From Gaiellasilicea sp963802765 (GTDB lineage Bacteria; Actinomycetota; Thermoleophilia; Gaiellales; Gaiellaceae), in contig CAWDJZ010000002.1 of the NCBI GenBank assembly GCA_963802765.1, positions 1 to 64,000 on the forward strand: a stretch of 64,000 nt of DNA, read 5' to 3'. Shown here one piece after another: positions 18,512 to 27,439 of the stretch. Every line of letters begins with the position of its first letter. Within the stretch, counting starts at the first letter, position 1. Under the pieces are notes generated by a model that had not been told where the DNA came from, did not search any database, and saw only the letters and a list, made by a program, of their open reading frames with translations. Both the position numbers and the translations under genes were made by a program.

Positions 18512-20264
18512 ATGGGCACAGTGACTTGGCGCACGCACATGTGCGGCGAGCCGACGAAGGAGCTCGCCGGCGAGAAGCTGACTCTGGCCGGCTGGGTCGC
18601 GCGACGCCGCGACCACGGCGGTCTCGTCTTCGTCGACCTGCGCGATCGGAGTGGGATCACGCAGCTCGTGATCAACCCGGAGCTGGCGTCCGAGGCGGCG
18701 GAGCTTGCGCTCGCAGCTCCGGAACGAGTTCGTGCTCCGGGCCGAGGGCACGCTCGTCGCCCGGAGTCCCGAGACCGTCAATCCGAACATGGCGACGGGC
18801 GAGGTCGAGCTCCAGGTCGAGACGCTGCAGATCGTAAGCCGGTCGACGCCGCTGCCGTTCCAGCTCGACGAGGAGAACGTCGACGAGACGCTGCGACTCC
18901 GCTACCGCTGGCTCGACCTGCGCCGCGAGAAGCTGCAGCGGAACATCACCCTGCGCGCACAGATGGTCGGGATCATCCGCCGCGAGATGGAGGCGGCCGG
19001 CTTCCTCGACATCCAGACGCCGATCCTCTTCAAGCCGACCCCCGAGGGCGCCCGCGACTTCATCGTCCCCGCACGGCTGCAGCGGGGCCGCTTCTACGCG
19101 CTCCCGCAGAGCCCGCAGATCCTGAAGCAGCTGACGATGGTCGCCGGCTTCGACCGCTACTACCAGATCGCGATCTGCTTCCGGGACGAGGACCTCCGCG
19201 CCGACCGCGTGCAGGAGATCACCCAGCTCGACGTCGAGATGAGCTTCCCCGACCAGGAGTTTCTCTACGACGTGATGGAGCGGATGTACGCGCGGATCTG
19301 GCAGGAGTGCCTCGGGATCGAGATCGAGACGCCGTTCCCCCGCATGACCTTCGCGGAGGCCGACCGCCGGTTCGGCACCGACAAGCCGGACACGCGCTTC
19401 GGGCTCGAGCTCGAGGACGCGACCGAGGTGACGCGCGGCTCTCAGTTCGGCGTCTTTGCGGGCGCTGAGGCGGTGCGCTTCCTGCGGGTGCCGCAGGAGC
19501 TCTCGCGGGCCGACCTCGCCCGGCTGGAGGAGGTCGCGAAGGAATGGGGGGCGAAGGGGCTCGCCTACCTCGTCTACGACGAGGAGGGAGAGGTGCGCTC
19601 GCCGATCGCGAAGTTCCTCTCCGAGGAGGAGCTGGCCGTCTTTCGCGGCGACCCGGCTTCCACCGTCCTCTTCGCCGCCGACACGTGGGAGACGACCTCG
19701 CGCGTGCTCGGCGCGCTGCGCTCCCAGCTCGGCAGCGAGCTCGGCCTGATCGACGAGGAGGCGTTCACGTTCCTGTGGGTCTATGACTTCCCGATGTTCG
19801 AGCGGGACGAGGAGGCAGGCCGCTGGACGGCAGTGCACCACCCGTTCACGCGCCCGACGGACGAGTGGAAGGACCGCTTCCAAGACGATCCGGAGCACGC
19901 ACTGGCGCACGCCTACGACCTGATCGTCAACGGCAACGAGCTCGGCGGGGGCAGCTTCAGGATCCACGAGCCCGAGATCCAGGCGAAGGTGTTCGAGCTG
20001 CTCGGCCTGTCGGAGGAGGAGCAGCGCTCGAAGTTCGGCTTCCTGCTCGACGCGCTGGCCATGGGGGCGCCGCCGATGGGCGGGATCGCGCTCGGGATCG
20101 ACCGGATGACGATGGTGCTCGCCGGCGAGCCGAACCTACGCGACGTGATCGCCTTTCCGAAGAACCAGGCCGGAATCGACCCGATGAGCGGGGCGCCCTC
20201 GGACGTCGGCAAGGAGCAGCTCGAGGAGCTCGGGATCGCGCTGCTCGAGCAGCCGGGCTCATGA
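18512..20264 (+). CDS. aspS: Aspartyl-tRNA synthetase, with one internal frameshift
   Basis: Class II synthetase, ATG directly after the hisS stop. The OB-fold anticodon domain reads WVARRRDHGGLVFVDLRDR. After SEAAELA the frame shifts near 18,705-18,715 and resumes as LRSQLRNEFVLRAEG; one base gained or lost would restore a ~584-residue protein. The catalytic core has ALPQSPQILKQLTMV, the class II motif 2 region (FRDEDLRADR), the bacterial insertion domain and motif 3 GIALGIDRMTMVLAGE. Since the enzyme is essential, the break is most simply a sequence error. His35 sits where discriminating enzymes have Leu (E. coli Leu30), so it may also charge tRNA-Asn. Confidence 0.93.
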
Positions 20265-20686
20265 GCCTCTCGACTCTCCAGCGGACGATCGTCCTCGCGG
20301 CGGTCGCGCTCGTCGCGGGTCTGGGCGCCGTCGCGCTCGCTGCACGTCAGGACGAGGAGGCTGAGCGCGCGGGCGAGGCCCAGCCGGTCACGGTCCCGGA
20401 GACGGGCTGGTACACGGCGCTCGCGGGCTCGCGCGGCGCGCCGCGCGACGCCGAGCGGACGACGTGCCGCCGCATCCTCACGAGCCGCTCGCTCGGGGTC
20501 AGCCACCCGGTGCTCCCCTGCGGCGCAAAGGTCTTCATCTCGTTCCAGGGCACCGACGTGCTCACCGAGGTGATCGACCAGCGCATGAAGCGGCCGGGTC
20601 GCCAGTTCGAGCTGACCGAGTCGCTCGCCCAGCGACTGGGGATCGAGGGCACGCAGCAGATCCGCTGGCGCTTCGCCTCGCGCTGA
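20261..20686 (+). CDS. Secreted double-psi beta-barrel (RlpA/3D-like) protein
   Basis: 141 residues, ATG overlapping the aspS stop. An N-terminal hydrophobic segment (IVLAAVALVAGLGAVALAA) would export or anchor it. The C-terminal half resembles the DPBB fold of RlpA and related wall proteins: CGAKVFISFQGTDVLTEVID contains the Cys and the Asp usual in that fold, followed by FELTESLAQRLGIEGTQQIRW, a close match to the barrel's last strand region. Likely binds or cleaves peptidoglycan. No glycosidase activity can be claimed from sequence. Confidence 0.7.
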   Translation: MSLSTLQRTIVLAAVALVAGLGAVALAARQDEEAERAGEAQPVTVPETGWYTALAGSRGAPRDAERTTCRRILTSRSLGVSHPVLPCGAKVFISFQGTDVLTEVIDQRMKRPGRQFELTESLAQRLGIEGTQQIRWRFASR

Positions 20687-20702
20687 CCGCAGACCCTTCC
20701 AC

Positions 20703-21594
20703 TCACATGCGCGGCGCCGGGCTCGCGGCCGGGCGAAGCGCACCGACGTACACCCCTGCGAGCACGAGCGAGACCGCCGACGACGAGCCCGGCGCCGATC
20801 GGCTCGTCGTCGATCCACGCCGAGAGGATCACGGCGACGAGCGGGATGAGCACAAAGGTGTAGGCCGCCCGAGAGGCGCCCCACGACCGGACGACGACGA
20901 GATACAGCACGAAGACCGGGCCGGAGCCGAGCACGACCATGTACGCAAGGGCCAGCCAGGTCGCGCCGCGCTCCGGCAGGGCGATCGGCTCCTGCAGGAG
21001 CAGTGAGAGCACGACCAGGATCGCCGCGCCGACCGCCATACCGACCGCGTTCGTCGTCACCGCGTGGACGGATGGAAAGCGACGGACGAGAACCGTCGCC
21101 TCGGCGAAGCACAGGACCGCGGCCAACGCCGCCAGCAGCGAGAGCACGGGCACGGACTCGCTGCCCGAGACGCCGTAGATCACGCCGATGCCCGCCAGCG
21201 AGAGCAGGGTGCCGACGACGGCCGCGGCTCGGAGGCGCTCTTGCCGCTGCAGGACGGCGAGCAGCAGGGTCGCAAGCGGGACGAGCGCGAGCAGCGTCTG
21301 CCCGAGCCCGGCGTGAATGCGGACGAGCGCGTAGTAGAGGAAGGCGAACGCGCCGCCGAAGATGAGCGCGCCGTAGACGAGCACGCCCAGAAGCGCGCGG
21401 CCCCGCGGGAGCGTGAGCCTCATGACAGCCATGACGGCACCAAGCAGGCACGCGGCGAGCAGGAAGCGCAGGGCCGCGCCCCAGAGTGGCTCGAGCTCAC
21501 GGTTGCTGACCCTCACGCCGACCGCGTTTCCGCCCGCGAGCACCGTTCCGACGACGAACGCCGCGAACGCCGTCCTGTCCTCGCCCCGCTGCAT
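20703..21594 (-). CDS. EamA/DMT-superfamily transporter, frameshifted near the C-terminus
   Basis: Ten-helix drug/metabolite-type transporter formed of two EamA repeats. Start ATG 21,594 (MQRGEDRTAFAAFVVGT). First repeat includes LWGAALRFLLAACLLGAV; second is FVLYLVVVRSWGASRAAYTF and LVAVILSAWIDDEPIG. Near 20,780 the text degenerates (GLARARRG), while the next frame gives SLVLAGVYVGALRPAA, the expected last helix, and a TGA at 20,705-20,703; one indel explains this. Convergent with the DPBB gene. The substrate is unknown. Confidence 0.82.
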
Positions 21595-21657
21595 GGGACG
21601 AACCCTACGAGCCTTCAAAGGCGCTCCACCCTGCCGATGTTCCTTGCGCCGATGCGA

Positions 21658-21673
21658 ACCTGGCTAACCAGGT
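21658..21673. promoter_or_regulatory. Inverted repeat upstream of mnmA
   Basis: Perfect inverted repeat ACCTGG-CTAA-CCAGGT in the 206-bp divergent region between the EamA gene and mnmA. It could be an operator or RNA hairpin; no regulator is assigned. Confidence 0.3.
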
Positions 21674-21714
21674 GGGTACCGTGCCGACTCAAGGCCGGAC
21701 GCCGGTTCCCTTTT

Positions 21715-21733
21715 ACGTGACGTTGGTTCACGT
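21715..21733. promoter_or_regulatory. Operator-like palindrome upstream of mnmA
   Basis: ACGTGA and TCACGT separated by seven bases, within a locally AT-richer stretch 68 bases before the mnmA ATG. The symmetry and spacing suit a dimeric repressor or a promoter region, but no regulator can be named. Confidence 0.28.
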
Positions 21734-21800
21734 TTACGCGCAAGGCCACGCACAGGGTCGAGCGGGGAGAGTCTACCGAGCCGCCGCTAGGCTGGACCAC

Positions 21801-23069
21801 ATGCTCGAGGTGCTCGGAGACTCCGCACGCGGCGACGAGCTCGCGTTCGTGCGGCTCACGGTCGACGGCGACCGGATCGTCGCCGCCGACGCGCCCGGGC
21901 TCGAGCGCCCGCTCGACGGGCTCACGCTGCTCGAGGCCGCCGCGGTCCCGGGTGAGACCCTCGCCGCCGACGCGCTCGCGAATGCGCTCGGCCAGGTCTT
22001 CCGTGCCGAGCCCGACCCGGGCCGGATCGCGGTCGCGATGAGCGGCGGCGTCGACAGCGCGGTCGCACTGCTGCGGGCGGGGCCGAAGGCGATCGGGGTC
22101 ACGCTGCGGCTCTGGCTCGACCCCGCCGGGCCGGACGCCGAGCGCGCTTGCTGCTCGCCGGAGGCGGTGATCGCCGCGCGTGAGACCTGCCACGCGCTCG
22201 GCATCCCGCACGTGACACTCGACCTGCGCGAGGAGTTCCGGGCCGCCGTCGTCGAGCCGTTCGTGGAGGGATACGCGCGTGGCGAGACGCCGAACCCCTG
22301 CGGGCGCTGCAACGGCAGCTTCCGCTTCGACGAGCTCCTCGCCTTCACGGACCGAGCCGGTGCAGCGACGCTCTGGACCGGTCACTACGCACGGGTCGTC
22401 GAGCGCGACGGCCGCCGCCTGCTCGCGCGGGGCGCGGACCCGGACAAGGACCAGTCGTACATGCTCGCGCCGCTCGACCCCGCGGTGCTCGATCGGGTCG
22501 AGTTCCCCCTCGGCGGGCAGACGAAGGCACAGACGCGGGCCGAGGCGGCCGCCGCCGGTCTCGAGGTCGCCGAGCGCCGCGAGAGCCAGGAGGCGTGTTT
22601 CCTCGCCGGCGACGACTATCGCGCCTTCCTCGAGCGGCAGGGCCTCGAGCGCGCCGAGGGAGCGATCGTCGACGAGCAGGGCCGGGAGCTCGGCCGGCAC
22701 GACGGCGTCTGGCGCTTCACCCCGGGCCAGCGCCGCGGAATCGGGGTCGCCGCGGCGGAGCCGCTCTACGCGCTTCGCACCGACCGGGCGTCGAACACGC
22801 TTGTCGTCGGCCCGCGCGGGTCGCTCGCCTGCACGGAGGTGGACGTCCGCGGTTCGCTCCACGTCCCGGTCGACCGAGCCGCGGCGAAGCTCCGCTATCG
22901 CTCCGAGCCGGCGCCGGCGCGCGTCGACGCGCACGACGGCGGCTTCGCGCTCACGCTCGAGCGTCCGGCTTTCGGCGTCGCGCCCGGCCAGATCGCGGCT
23001 CTCTACGACGATGCGGGCGCCGTCGTGGGGTGCGGTGTCGTGTCGTCCGCGGGACGCCCAGATGGTTGA
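21801..23069 (+). CDS. mnmA: tRNA-specific 2-thiouridylase with an extra N-terminal domain
   Basis: Makes 2-thiouridine at the wobble position of tRNA-Lys, -Glu and -Gln. 422 residues, about 50-60 longer than usual. Residues 1-~72 precede the PP-loop SGGVDS (81-86) and look like a small separate domain. The catalytic Cys is Cys170 in NPCGRCNG; Cys167 gives a C-x-x-C pair where E. coli has D-x-x-C, and the persulfide Cys is Cys266 (ESQEACFLAG). FTPGQRRGIG and a beta-barrel C-terminus complete the family. ATG start; no ribosome site stands out. Its stop lies inside the long hairpin that follows. Confidence 0.92.
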   Translation: MLEVLGDSARGDELAFVRLTVDGDRIVAADAPGLERPLDGLTLLEAAAVPGETLAADALANALGQVFRAEPDPGRIAVAMSGGVDSAVALLRAGPKAIGVTLRLWLDPAGPDAERACCSPEAVIAARETCHALGIPHVTLDLREEFRAAVVEPFVEGYARGETPNPCGRCNGSFRFDELLAFTDRAGAATLWTGHYARVVERDGRRLLARGADPDKDQSYMLAPLDPAVLDRVEFPLGGQTKAQTRAEAAAAGLEVAERRESQEACFLAGDDYRAFLERQGLERAEGAIVDEQGRELGRHDGVWRFTPGQRRGIGVAAAEPLYALRTDRASNTLVVGPRGSLACTEVDVRGSLHVPVDRAAAKLRYRSEPAPARVDAHDGGFALTLERPAFGVAPGQIAALYDDAGAVVGCGVVSSAGRPDG

Positions 23070-23226
23070 TCGGTAATTGGCGTGCTCACGGGGGCGAATC
23101 CCGACCAAGCCGGGGGACGCACTCGGCCGCGGCCAAGGCTGGTTGCCTTGGCAAGGCCGAGGGTGGCTCCCGGCGCCGTGTCGGGGTCGTCATCCGGGAG
23201 TGCGGTGATTGCCGATCAACCATCTA
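23060..23226 (+). ncRNA. Candidate structured RNA: ~165-nt rod-like hairpin (6S RNA-like shape)
   Basis: The whole mnmA-DUF948 interval folds on itself. AGATGGTTGATCGG (23,060-23,073) pairs perfectly with CCGATCAACCATCT (23,212-23,225), then one G-T pair plus AAT/ATT; further in, CCCGAC faces GTCGGG, GCCGGG faces CCCGGC and CTCGGCC faces GGCCGAG. The tip contains CCAAGGC-tggtt-GCCTTGG. Interruptions between the blocks produce internal bubbles. Length and rod shape with a bubble resemble 6S RNA. It begins at the last codons of mnmA and ends 11 bases before the next GTG. Alternative: an elaborate terminator or attenuator. Strand assumed. Confidence 0.42.
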
Positions 23227-23236
23227 GGATTCTGGC

Positions 23237-23704
23237 GTGCACCTCCTTGCTGTCAGCGCCGGCGACGTCGCCGATTACGCCCTCGCGGTGTTCCTCGTGG
23301 CCACGGGACTCTCCCTCGCGTACGCATTCGTGCGCCTGGGCGGAACCTTTGGCCGCCTTTCCTCGTTCATCAGAGGAACGGAACTCGAGCTGCTTCCGGT
23401 CATCCACAAGGTCGGCGAGAGCGTCGACGGGGTGAACGCGCAGCTGACGAAGGTGGACCAAGTGACAGACAGCGCAGTGGACATGGCCGACTCCGCCGAC
23501 ACCGCCGTTCGCGCGGTGAGCATGGCGATCGTGCGCCCCGTGCAGAAGGTGACCGGCCTCGCGGCCGGGCTCACGCACGGCGCGTCGGCGCTGCGCACCC
23601 AGCGCAGCTGGAGCGAGGCAGTCCAGACGGGCAAGGAGGCAGCAGCCAGGCGGGAGCGCGACCTCGAAGAGGAGCTCCGCACCGCCGGCCGCGACGCACC
23701 CTAG
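23237..23704 (+). CDS. DUF948-family membrane-anchored protein
   Basis: 155 residues, GTG start. One N-terminal transmembrane helix (YALAVFLVATGLSLAYAFV) is followed by a long helical region with the repeated pattern TKVDQVTDSAVDMADSADTA, the DUF948 (YtxG-like general-stress protein) signature. The charged C-terminus ends in ARRERDLEEELRTAGRDAP. In Firmicutes such proteins are sigma-B controlled; here the gene precedes an anti-sigma-like gene and a SigB/F-type sigma gene, consistent with a stress locus. TAG is immediately followed by the ATG of the next gene. Confidence 0.82.
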   Translation: MHLLAVSAGDVADYALAVFLVATGLSLAYAFVRLGGTFGRLSSFIRGTELELLPVIHKVGESVDGVNAQLTKVDQVTDSAVDMADSADTAVRAVSMAIVRPVQKVTGLAAGLTHGASALRTQRSWSEAVQTGKEAAARRERDLEEELRTAGRDAP

Positions 23705-24100
23705 ATGGATCAGTTCACGATCACGGTCCCACCGGAGCGACCGTTCGCCGCCATTCCCGGTCTCGTCCTCGGCGGCATCGCGGCGCGGCACGAGCTCACG
23801 CTCGACGCGCTCGACGACCTGCAGCTCGCGCTCGAGTCGCTGCTCCCGCGCGCGAGCGATGGCGACGAGGTCACGATCGTTCTGCAGGTGGACGGCGCCA
23901 GCGGCATCATCTCGGCCTCGGTCGGACCGCTGGCGGCGGTCACGGCCGGCGAGCTGGAGCGTGAGGCCGACGAGACCCTGGGCCTGCGCCGGCTCCTCGA
24001 TGCCGTCGTCGACGACATGACGCTGCGCGAGCGGGACGGGGCCACCTGGGTCGAGCTACGCAAGAAGTTCGAGCTCGAAGGGATCGAAGCGGGCCGATGA
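23705..24100 (+). CDS. RsbW/SpoIIAB-like anti-sigma protein lacking ATPase motifs
   Basis: 131 residues. The overall pattern (ITVPPERPFAAIPGLVLGGI, then LDALDDLQLALESLL, then TIVLQVDGASGIIS) follows the HATPase fold of anti-sigma kinases. The N-box Asn (usually E..xN..HAY) is not present after ALES, and no DxGxG is seen where SASVGPLAAV stands, so ATP-dependent kinase activity is doubtful. It overlaps the following sigma-factor gene by four bases (ATGA), which makes it the likely partner. It could be a binding-only anti-sigma factor; function is inferred from context. Confidence 0.65.
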   Translation: MDQFTITVPPERPFAAIPGLVLGGIAARHELTLDALDDLQLALESLLPRASDGDEVTIVLQVDGASGIISASVGPLAAVTAGELEREADETLGLRRLLDAVVDDMTLRERDGATWVELRKKFELEGIEAGR

Positions 24101-24876
24101 CGCGTGCCTCCGACAAGGCACTGCTCCGCCGCTACCACGAGGAGGGTGACCTCGCGGCACGCGAGCAGCTGATCGAGCAGTACCTCTCGCTCGTCCGCTC
24201 ACTGGCCCGCCGCTACGCCTACCGCGGCGAACAGCTCGACGACCTCGTCCAGATCGGCTGCATCGGCCTGATCAAGGCGATCGACCGCTTCGACATCGAC
24301 CGCGGTGTCGAGCTTACGACCTACGCGACCCCGAACATCATCGGCGAGATCAAGCGGCACTTCCGCGACAAGGGCTGGGCCGTGCGCGTGCCGCGCGGGC
24401 TCCAGGAGCTGAACGTCCAGCTCTCGAAGATCGTCGAGGAGCAGACGGTGCAGCTCGGCCGCTCCCCCACGATCCCCGAGCTCGCCAAAGCCGCGGGCGT
24501 GGAGGAGGAGCTCGTGCTCGAGGCGCTCGAGTCGGGCCGTGCGTACACGTCGCTCTCGCTCTCGGCGGGCGGCACGGACGAGGACGGAGAGCTCGATCCG
24601 CTCGAGTCGCTCGGCACCGAGGAGCACCAGTACTCGGTCTCGGAGGACCGGGCCGTGCTCGCACCGGGCTTCCGCGCCCTCGACGAGCGCGAGCGCCGCA
24701 TCCTCCACCTCCGCTTCTTCGACGGGCTGACGCAGAGCCAGATCGCACAGCAGGTCGGGATCTCCCAGATGCACGTCTCGCGCCTGATCCGCCGCGCCCT
24801 CGAGAAGATCCGCGAGGAGATCGCGAGCGACGAGCTCGAGGCTCCCGGCCGCCGCCAAGCGCGCGCAGCAGGCTAG
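24097..24876 (+). CDS. SigB/SigF/SigG-family RNA polymerase sigma factor
   Basis: 259 residues with sigma-70 regions 2-4. Region 2 reads YRGEQLDDLVQIGCIGLIKA and FDIDRGVELTTYATPNIIGE, the signature of the general-stress/sporulation group; WAVRVPRGLQELNVQL is region 3, and FFDGLTQSQIAQQVGISQMH is the helix-turn-helix of region 4. Overlaps the upstream anti-sigma-like gene, as in rsbW-sigB. Probably transcribes stress genes. No anti-anti-sigma (RsbV) gene is nearby. Confidence 0.92.
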   Translation: MTRASDKALLRRYHEEGDLAAREQLIEQYLSLVRSLARRYAYRGEQLDDLVQIGCIGLIKAIDRFDIDRGVELTTYATPNIIGEIKRHFRDKGWAVRVPRGLQELNVQLSKIVEEQTVQLGRSPTIPELAKAAGVEEELVLEALESGRAYTSLSLSAGGTDEDGELDPLESLGTEEHQYSVSEDRAVLAPGFRALDERERRILHLRFFDGLTQSQIAQQVGISQMHVSRLIRRALEKIREEIASDELEAPGRRQARAAG

Positions 24877-24894
24877 ACCTACACTTCCGCCGGA

Positions 24895-27423
24895 ATGCGT
24901 ACGTCGGCGGAGCTGCGCGAGGGCTTCCTGTCCTTCTTCGAGGAGAAGGGCCACTCGAGGCTGCCGTCGTGGCCGCTCGTGCCGCGCGCGGACGACCACT
25001 CGACCCTGCTCACGACGGCCGGGATGCAGCCGCAGATGCCGTACTTCCTCGGCCGCGAGGAGCCGCCGGCGCTGCTGACGGCGACCTCGCAGAAGTGCTT
25101 CCGGACGCCCGACATCGACGAGGTCGGCCGCGACGGGCACCACCTCACCTTCTTCGAGATGCTCGGCAACTTCTCGTTCGGGCAGTACTTCAAGCAGGGC
25201 GCGATCGAGCTCGCACGCGAGTTCATGGTCGAGCGCCTGGGGCTCGACTGGGACCGGATCTGGGTCACCGTCCACGCGGGCGATCCCGTCTTCAAGCTCG
25301 GCCCGGACGAGGTCGCCATCGAGGCGTGGGAGGCGATCGAGATGCCCGCGGAGCGGATCATCCCGCTGCCGAGCTCCGAGAACTTCTGGTCGGTCGGCGG
25401 CCCGGGGCCGTGCGGCCCTGATTCCGAGATCTACTGGGACTGGGGGCTCGAGCATGGCTGCGGCCACCCGGACTGCGCGCCCGCCTGCCCGCGCTGCGAC
25501 CGCTTCCTCGAGTTCTGGAACCTCGTCTTCATGGAGTACGAGCAGCATCCGGACGGGACGCTGACGCCGCTGCCGAAGCAGAACATCGACACCGGGCTGG
25601 GGCTCGAGCGGATCGCGGCGATCGTCCAGGACGTGCCCTCGCGCTCCGTCTACGAGACCGACGGCTACCAGGCGATCATGGCCTGGGTGGCGGAGGAGAG
25701 CGGCGTCTCCTTCGGCGAATCGGACGTGGCCACGAAGGCGCACCGCGTGCTCGCCGACCACGGGCGCGGCATGACGTTCCTCGTCGGCGACGGCGTCACA
25801 CCCTCCAACGAGGGCCGCGGGTACGTGCTCCGCCGGATCATCCGCCGGGCCGTGCAGCAGGCGCGCACGATCGGGCTCGACGACCTCTGGCGGCTGAGCG
25901 ACGTCGTCGTCGAGCAGATGGGCGCCGCCTACCCGGAGCTCGGGGAGCGCCGGGAGCGGATCCGCGAGGCCCTCCGCGCCGAGGAGGAGCGGTTCACCGA
26001 GACGCTCGCGCGCGGGATGAAGCTCTTCGAGGAAGTCGCCGCGGCGGGCGCGATCTCGGGCAAGGACGCCTTCGACCTGACCACCACCTACGGCTTCCCG
26101 TTCGAGCTGATCAGCGAGCTCGCCGTCGAGCGGGGCATTCCGGTCGACGAGGACGACTTCCAGGAGCGGATGGAGGCGCATCGCGAGATCTCGCGCAGCG
26201 GCGCCGGCCGGGCCGTGACGCCGCTCGGTGGCGCGCCGTCGGAATTCGTCGGCTACGAACAGACCGAGGTGCTGACGGCGATCGTCGCTCTCAACGACCT
26301 CGGCGACGGCCGCTTCGAGGCGAAGCTGGAGCGGACGCCGTTCTACGCGGCCGGCGGCGGGCAGGTGACCGACGCCGGCTGGATCGAGCACGACGAGACC
26401 GGCGCGAGGGCGGAGCTAAGGGAGGCCCACCGGCTCGGAGACGATCAGGTGCTCGTCTTCGAGGGTGAGGGCTTCGCGGCCGGTGACCGCGTCAAGGCGG
26501 TCGTGCCCTGGGCGGTGCGGTTCCCGACGATGGCGAATCACACGGCGACGCACCTCCTGCACGAGTCGCTGCGCCGCGTGCTCGGCGAGCACGTCACGCA
26601 GGCGGGCTCGGCCGTGCGTCCCGACAAGCTCCGCTTCGACTTCACGCACGAGCGCGCGCTCACCGAGCAGGAGCGCACCGAGGTCGAGCGGCTCGTGAAC
26701 GAGCAGGTCTTCGCCGCCCTGCCCGTGCGCACGTTCGAGACGACGATCGACGAGGCCCGCAAGCTCGGCGCGCAGATGCTCTTCGGGGAGAAGTACGGCG
26801 ACATCGTGCGCGTGGTCGAGATCGCGGGCTTCTCGCGCGAGCTCTGCGGCGGCACGCACGTCCGCTCGACGGCCGAGATCGGGCCGTTCGTGATCCTCTC
26901 CGAGGGATCTGTCGGCTCGGGCGCGCGCCGGATCGAGGCTGTCACGTCAGGTGAGTCCTACGCGCTCCTGCACGAGCGCGCGCGGGAAGGCGACGACCTG
27001 CGCGCGGAGCTCGCGAACGTGCGCAAGGAGGCGAGGAAGGGCGGTGCGCAGCCGGCCGAGGCCGCAGAGGCCGACTTCACGATCACCCGCGAGACTGCGG
27101 CCGGCGACGTCACCGTGCTCGTCGTCGATGTTCGCAGCGGCGACCCGCTCGACGTCTCCGACCGGCTCAAGCAGAAGCACGCGCCGGCCGTGGTGATCGT
27201 CGGGGCGCGCGACGACGGCGCGGCACAGCTCCTCATCAACCTGGACAAGTCGTTGGAGGGCAGGGGCGTCGACGCCGGCGCTGTGATCCGCGAGGCAGCC
27301 GTCCTGATCGGCGGCAAGGGAGGCGGCCGCGCCACGATGGCGCGCGCGGGCGGCAAGGAGCCCGAGCGGCTCGAGGACGCTGTTGCGCTCGCCGAGAAGA
27401 CGATCATCGAGGCGCTGATTTGA
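24895..27423 (+). CDS. alaS: Alanyl-tRNA synthetase
   Basis: Class II synthetase charging tRNA-Ala with a separate editing domain. 842 residues. N-terminal catalytic part begins MRTSAELREGFLSFFEEKGH; HHLTFFEMLGNFSFGQYFK is the class II signature area. The editing/zinc site has HTATHLLHESLRRV and CGGTHVRSTAEIG. The C-terminal C-Ala domain ends with GGKGGGRATMARAGGKEPE. ATG start 18 bases after the sigma gene. First gene of the run alaS-ruvX-mltG-aro. Confidence 0.95.
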   Translation: MRTSAELREGFLSFFEEKGHSRLPSWPLVPRADDHSTLLTTAGMQPQMPYFLGREEPPALLTATSQKCFRTPDIDEVGRDGHHLTFFEMLGNFSFGQYFKQGAIELAREFMVERLGLDWDRIWVTVHAGDPVFKLGPDEVAIEAWEAIEMPAERIIPLPSSENFWSVGGPGPCGPDSEIYWDWGLEHGCGHPDCAPACPRCDRFLEFWNLVFMEYEQHPDGTLTPLPKQNIDTGLGLERIAAIVQDVPSRSVYETDGYQAIMAWVAEESGVSFGESDVATKAHRVLADHGRGMTFLVGDGVTPSNEGRGYVLRRIIRRAVQQARTIGLDDLWRLSDVVVEQMGAAYPELGERRERIREALRAEEERFTETLARGMKLFEEVAAAGAISGKDAFDLTTTYGFPFELISELAVERGIPVDEDDFQERMEAHREISRSGAGRAVTPLGGAPSEFVGYEQTEVLTAIVALNDLGDGRFEAKLERTPFYAAGGGQVTDAGWIEHDETGARAELREAHRLGDDQVLVFEGEGFAAGDRVKAVVPWAVRFPTMANHTATHLLHESLRRVLGEHVTQAGSAVRPDKLRFDFTHERALTEQERTEVERLVNEQVFAALPVRTFETTIDEARKLGAQMLFGEKYGDIVRVVEIAGFSRELCGGTHVRSTAEIGPFVILSEGSVGSGARRIEAVTSGESYALLHERAREGDDLRAELANVRKEARKGGAQPAEAAEADFTITRETAAGDVTVLVVDVRSGDPLDVSDRLKQKHAPAVVIVGARDDGAAQLLINLDKSLEGRGVDAGAVIREAAVLIGGKGGGRATMARAGGKEPERLEDAVALAEKTIIEALI

Positions 27424-27439
27424 GGAACACAGCCTGAAG

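Noticed and set aside
23088..23106. A tRNA-like T-arm (GGGGGCGAATCCC) in the rod-shaped interval
   Set aside because: No acceptor, D or anticodon arms can be formed around it; the bases pair better with the opposite arm of the long hairpin.
23060..23226. Integron attC site
   Set aside because: The ends GTTGATC and GATCAAC do not fit the GTTRRRY/RYYYAAC core, and there is no integrase or cassette array.
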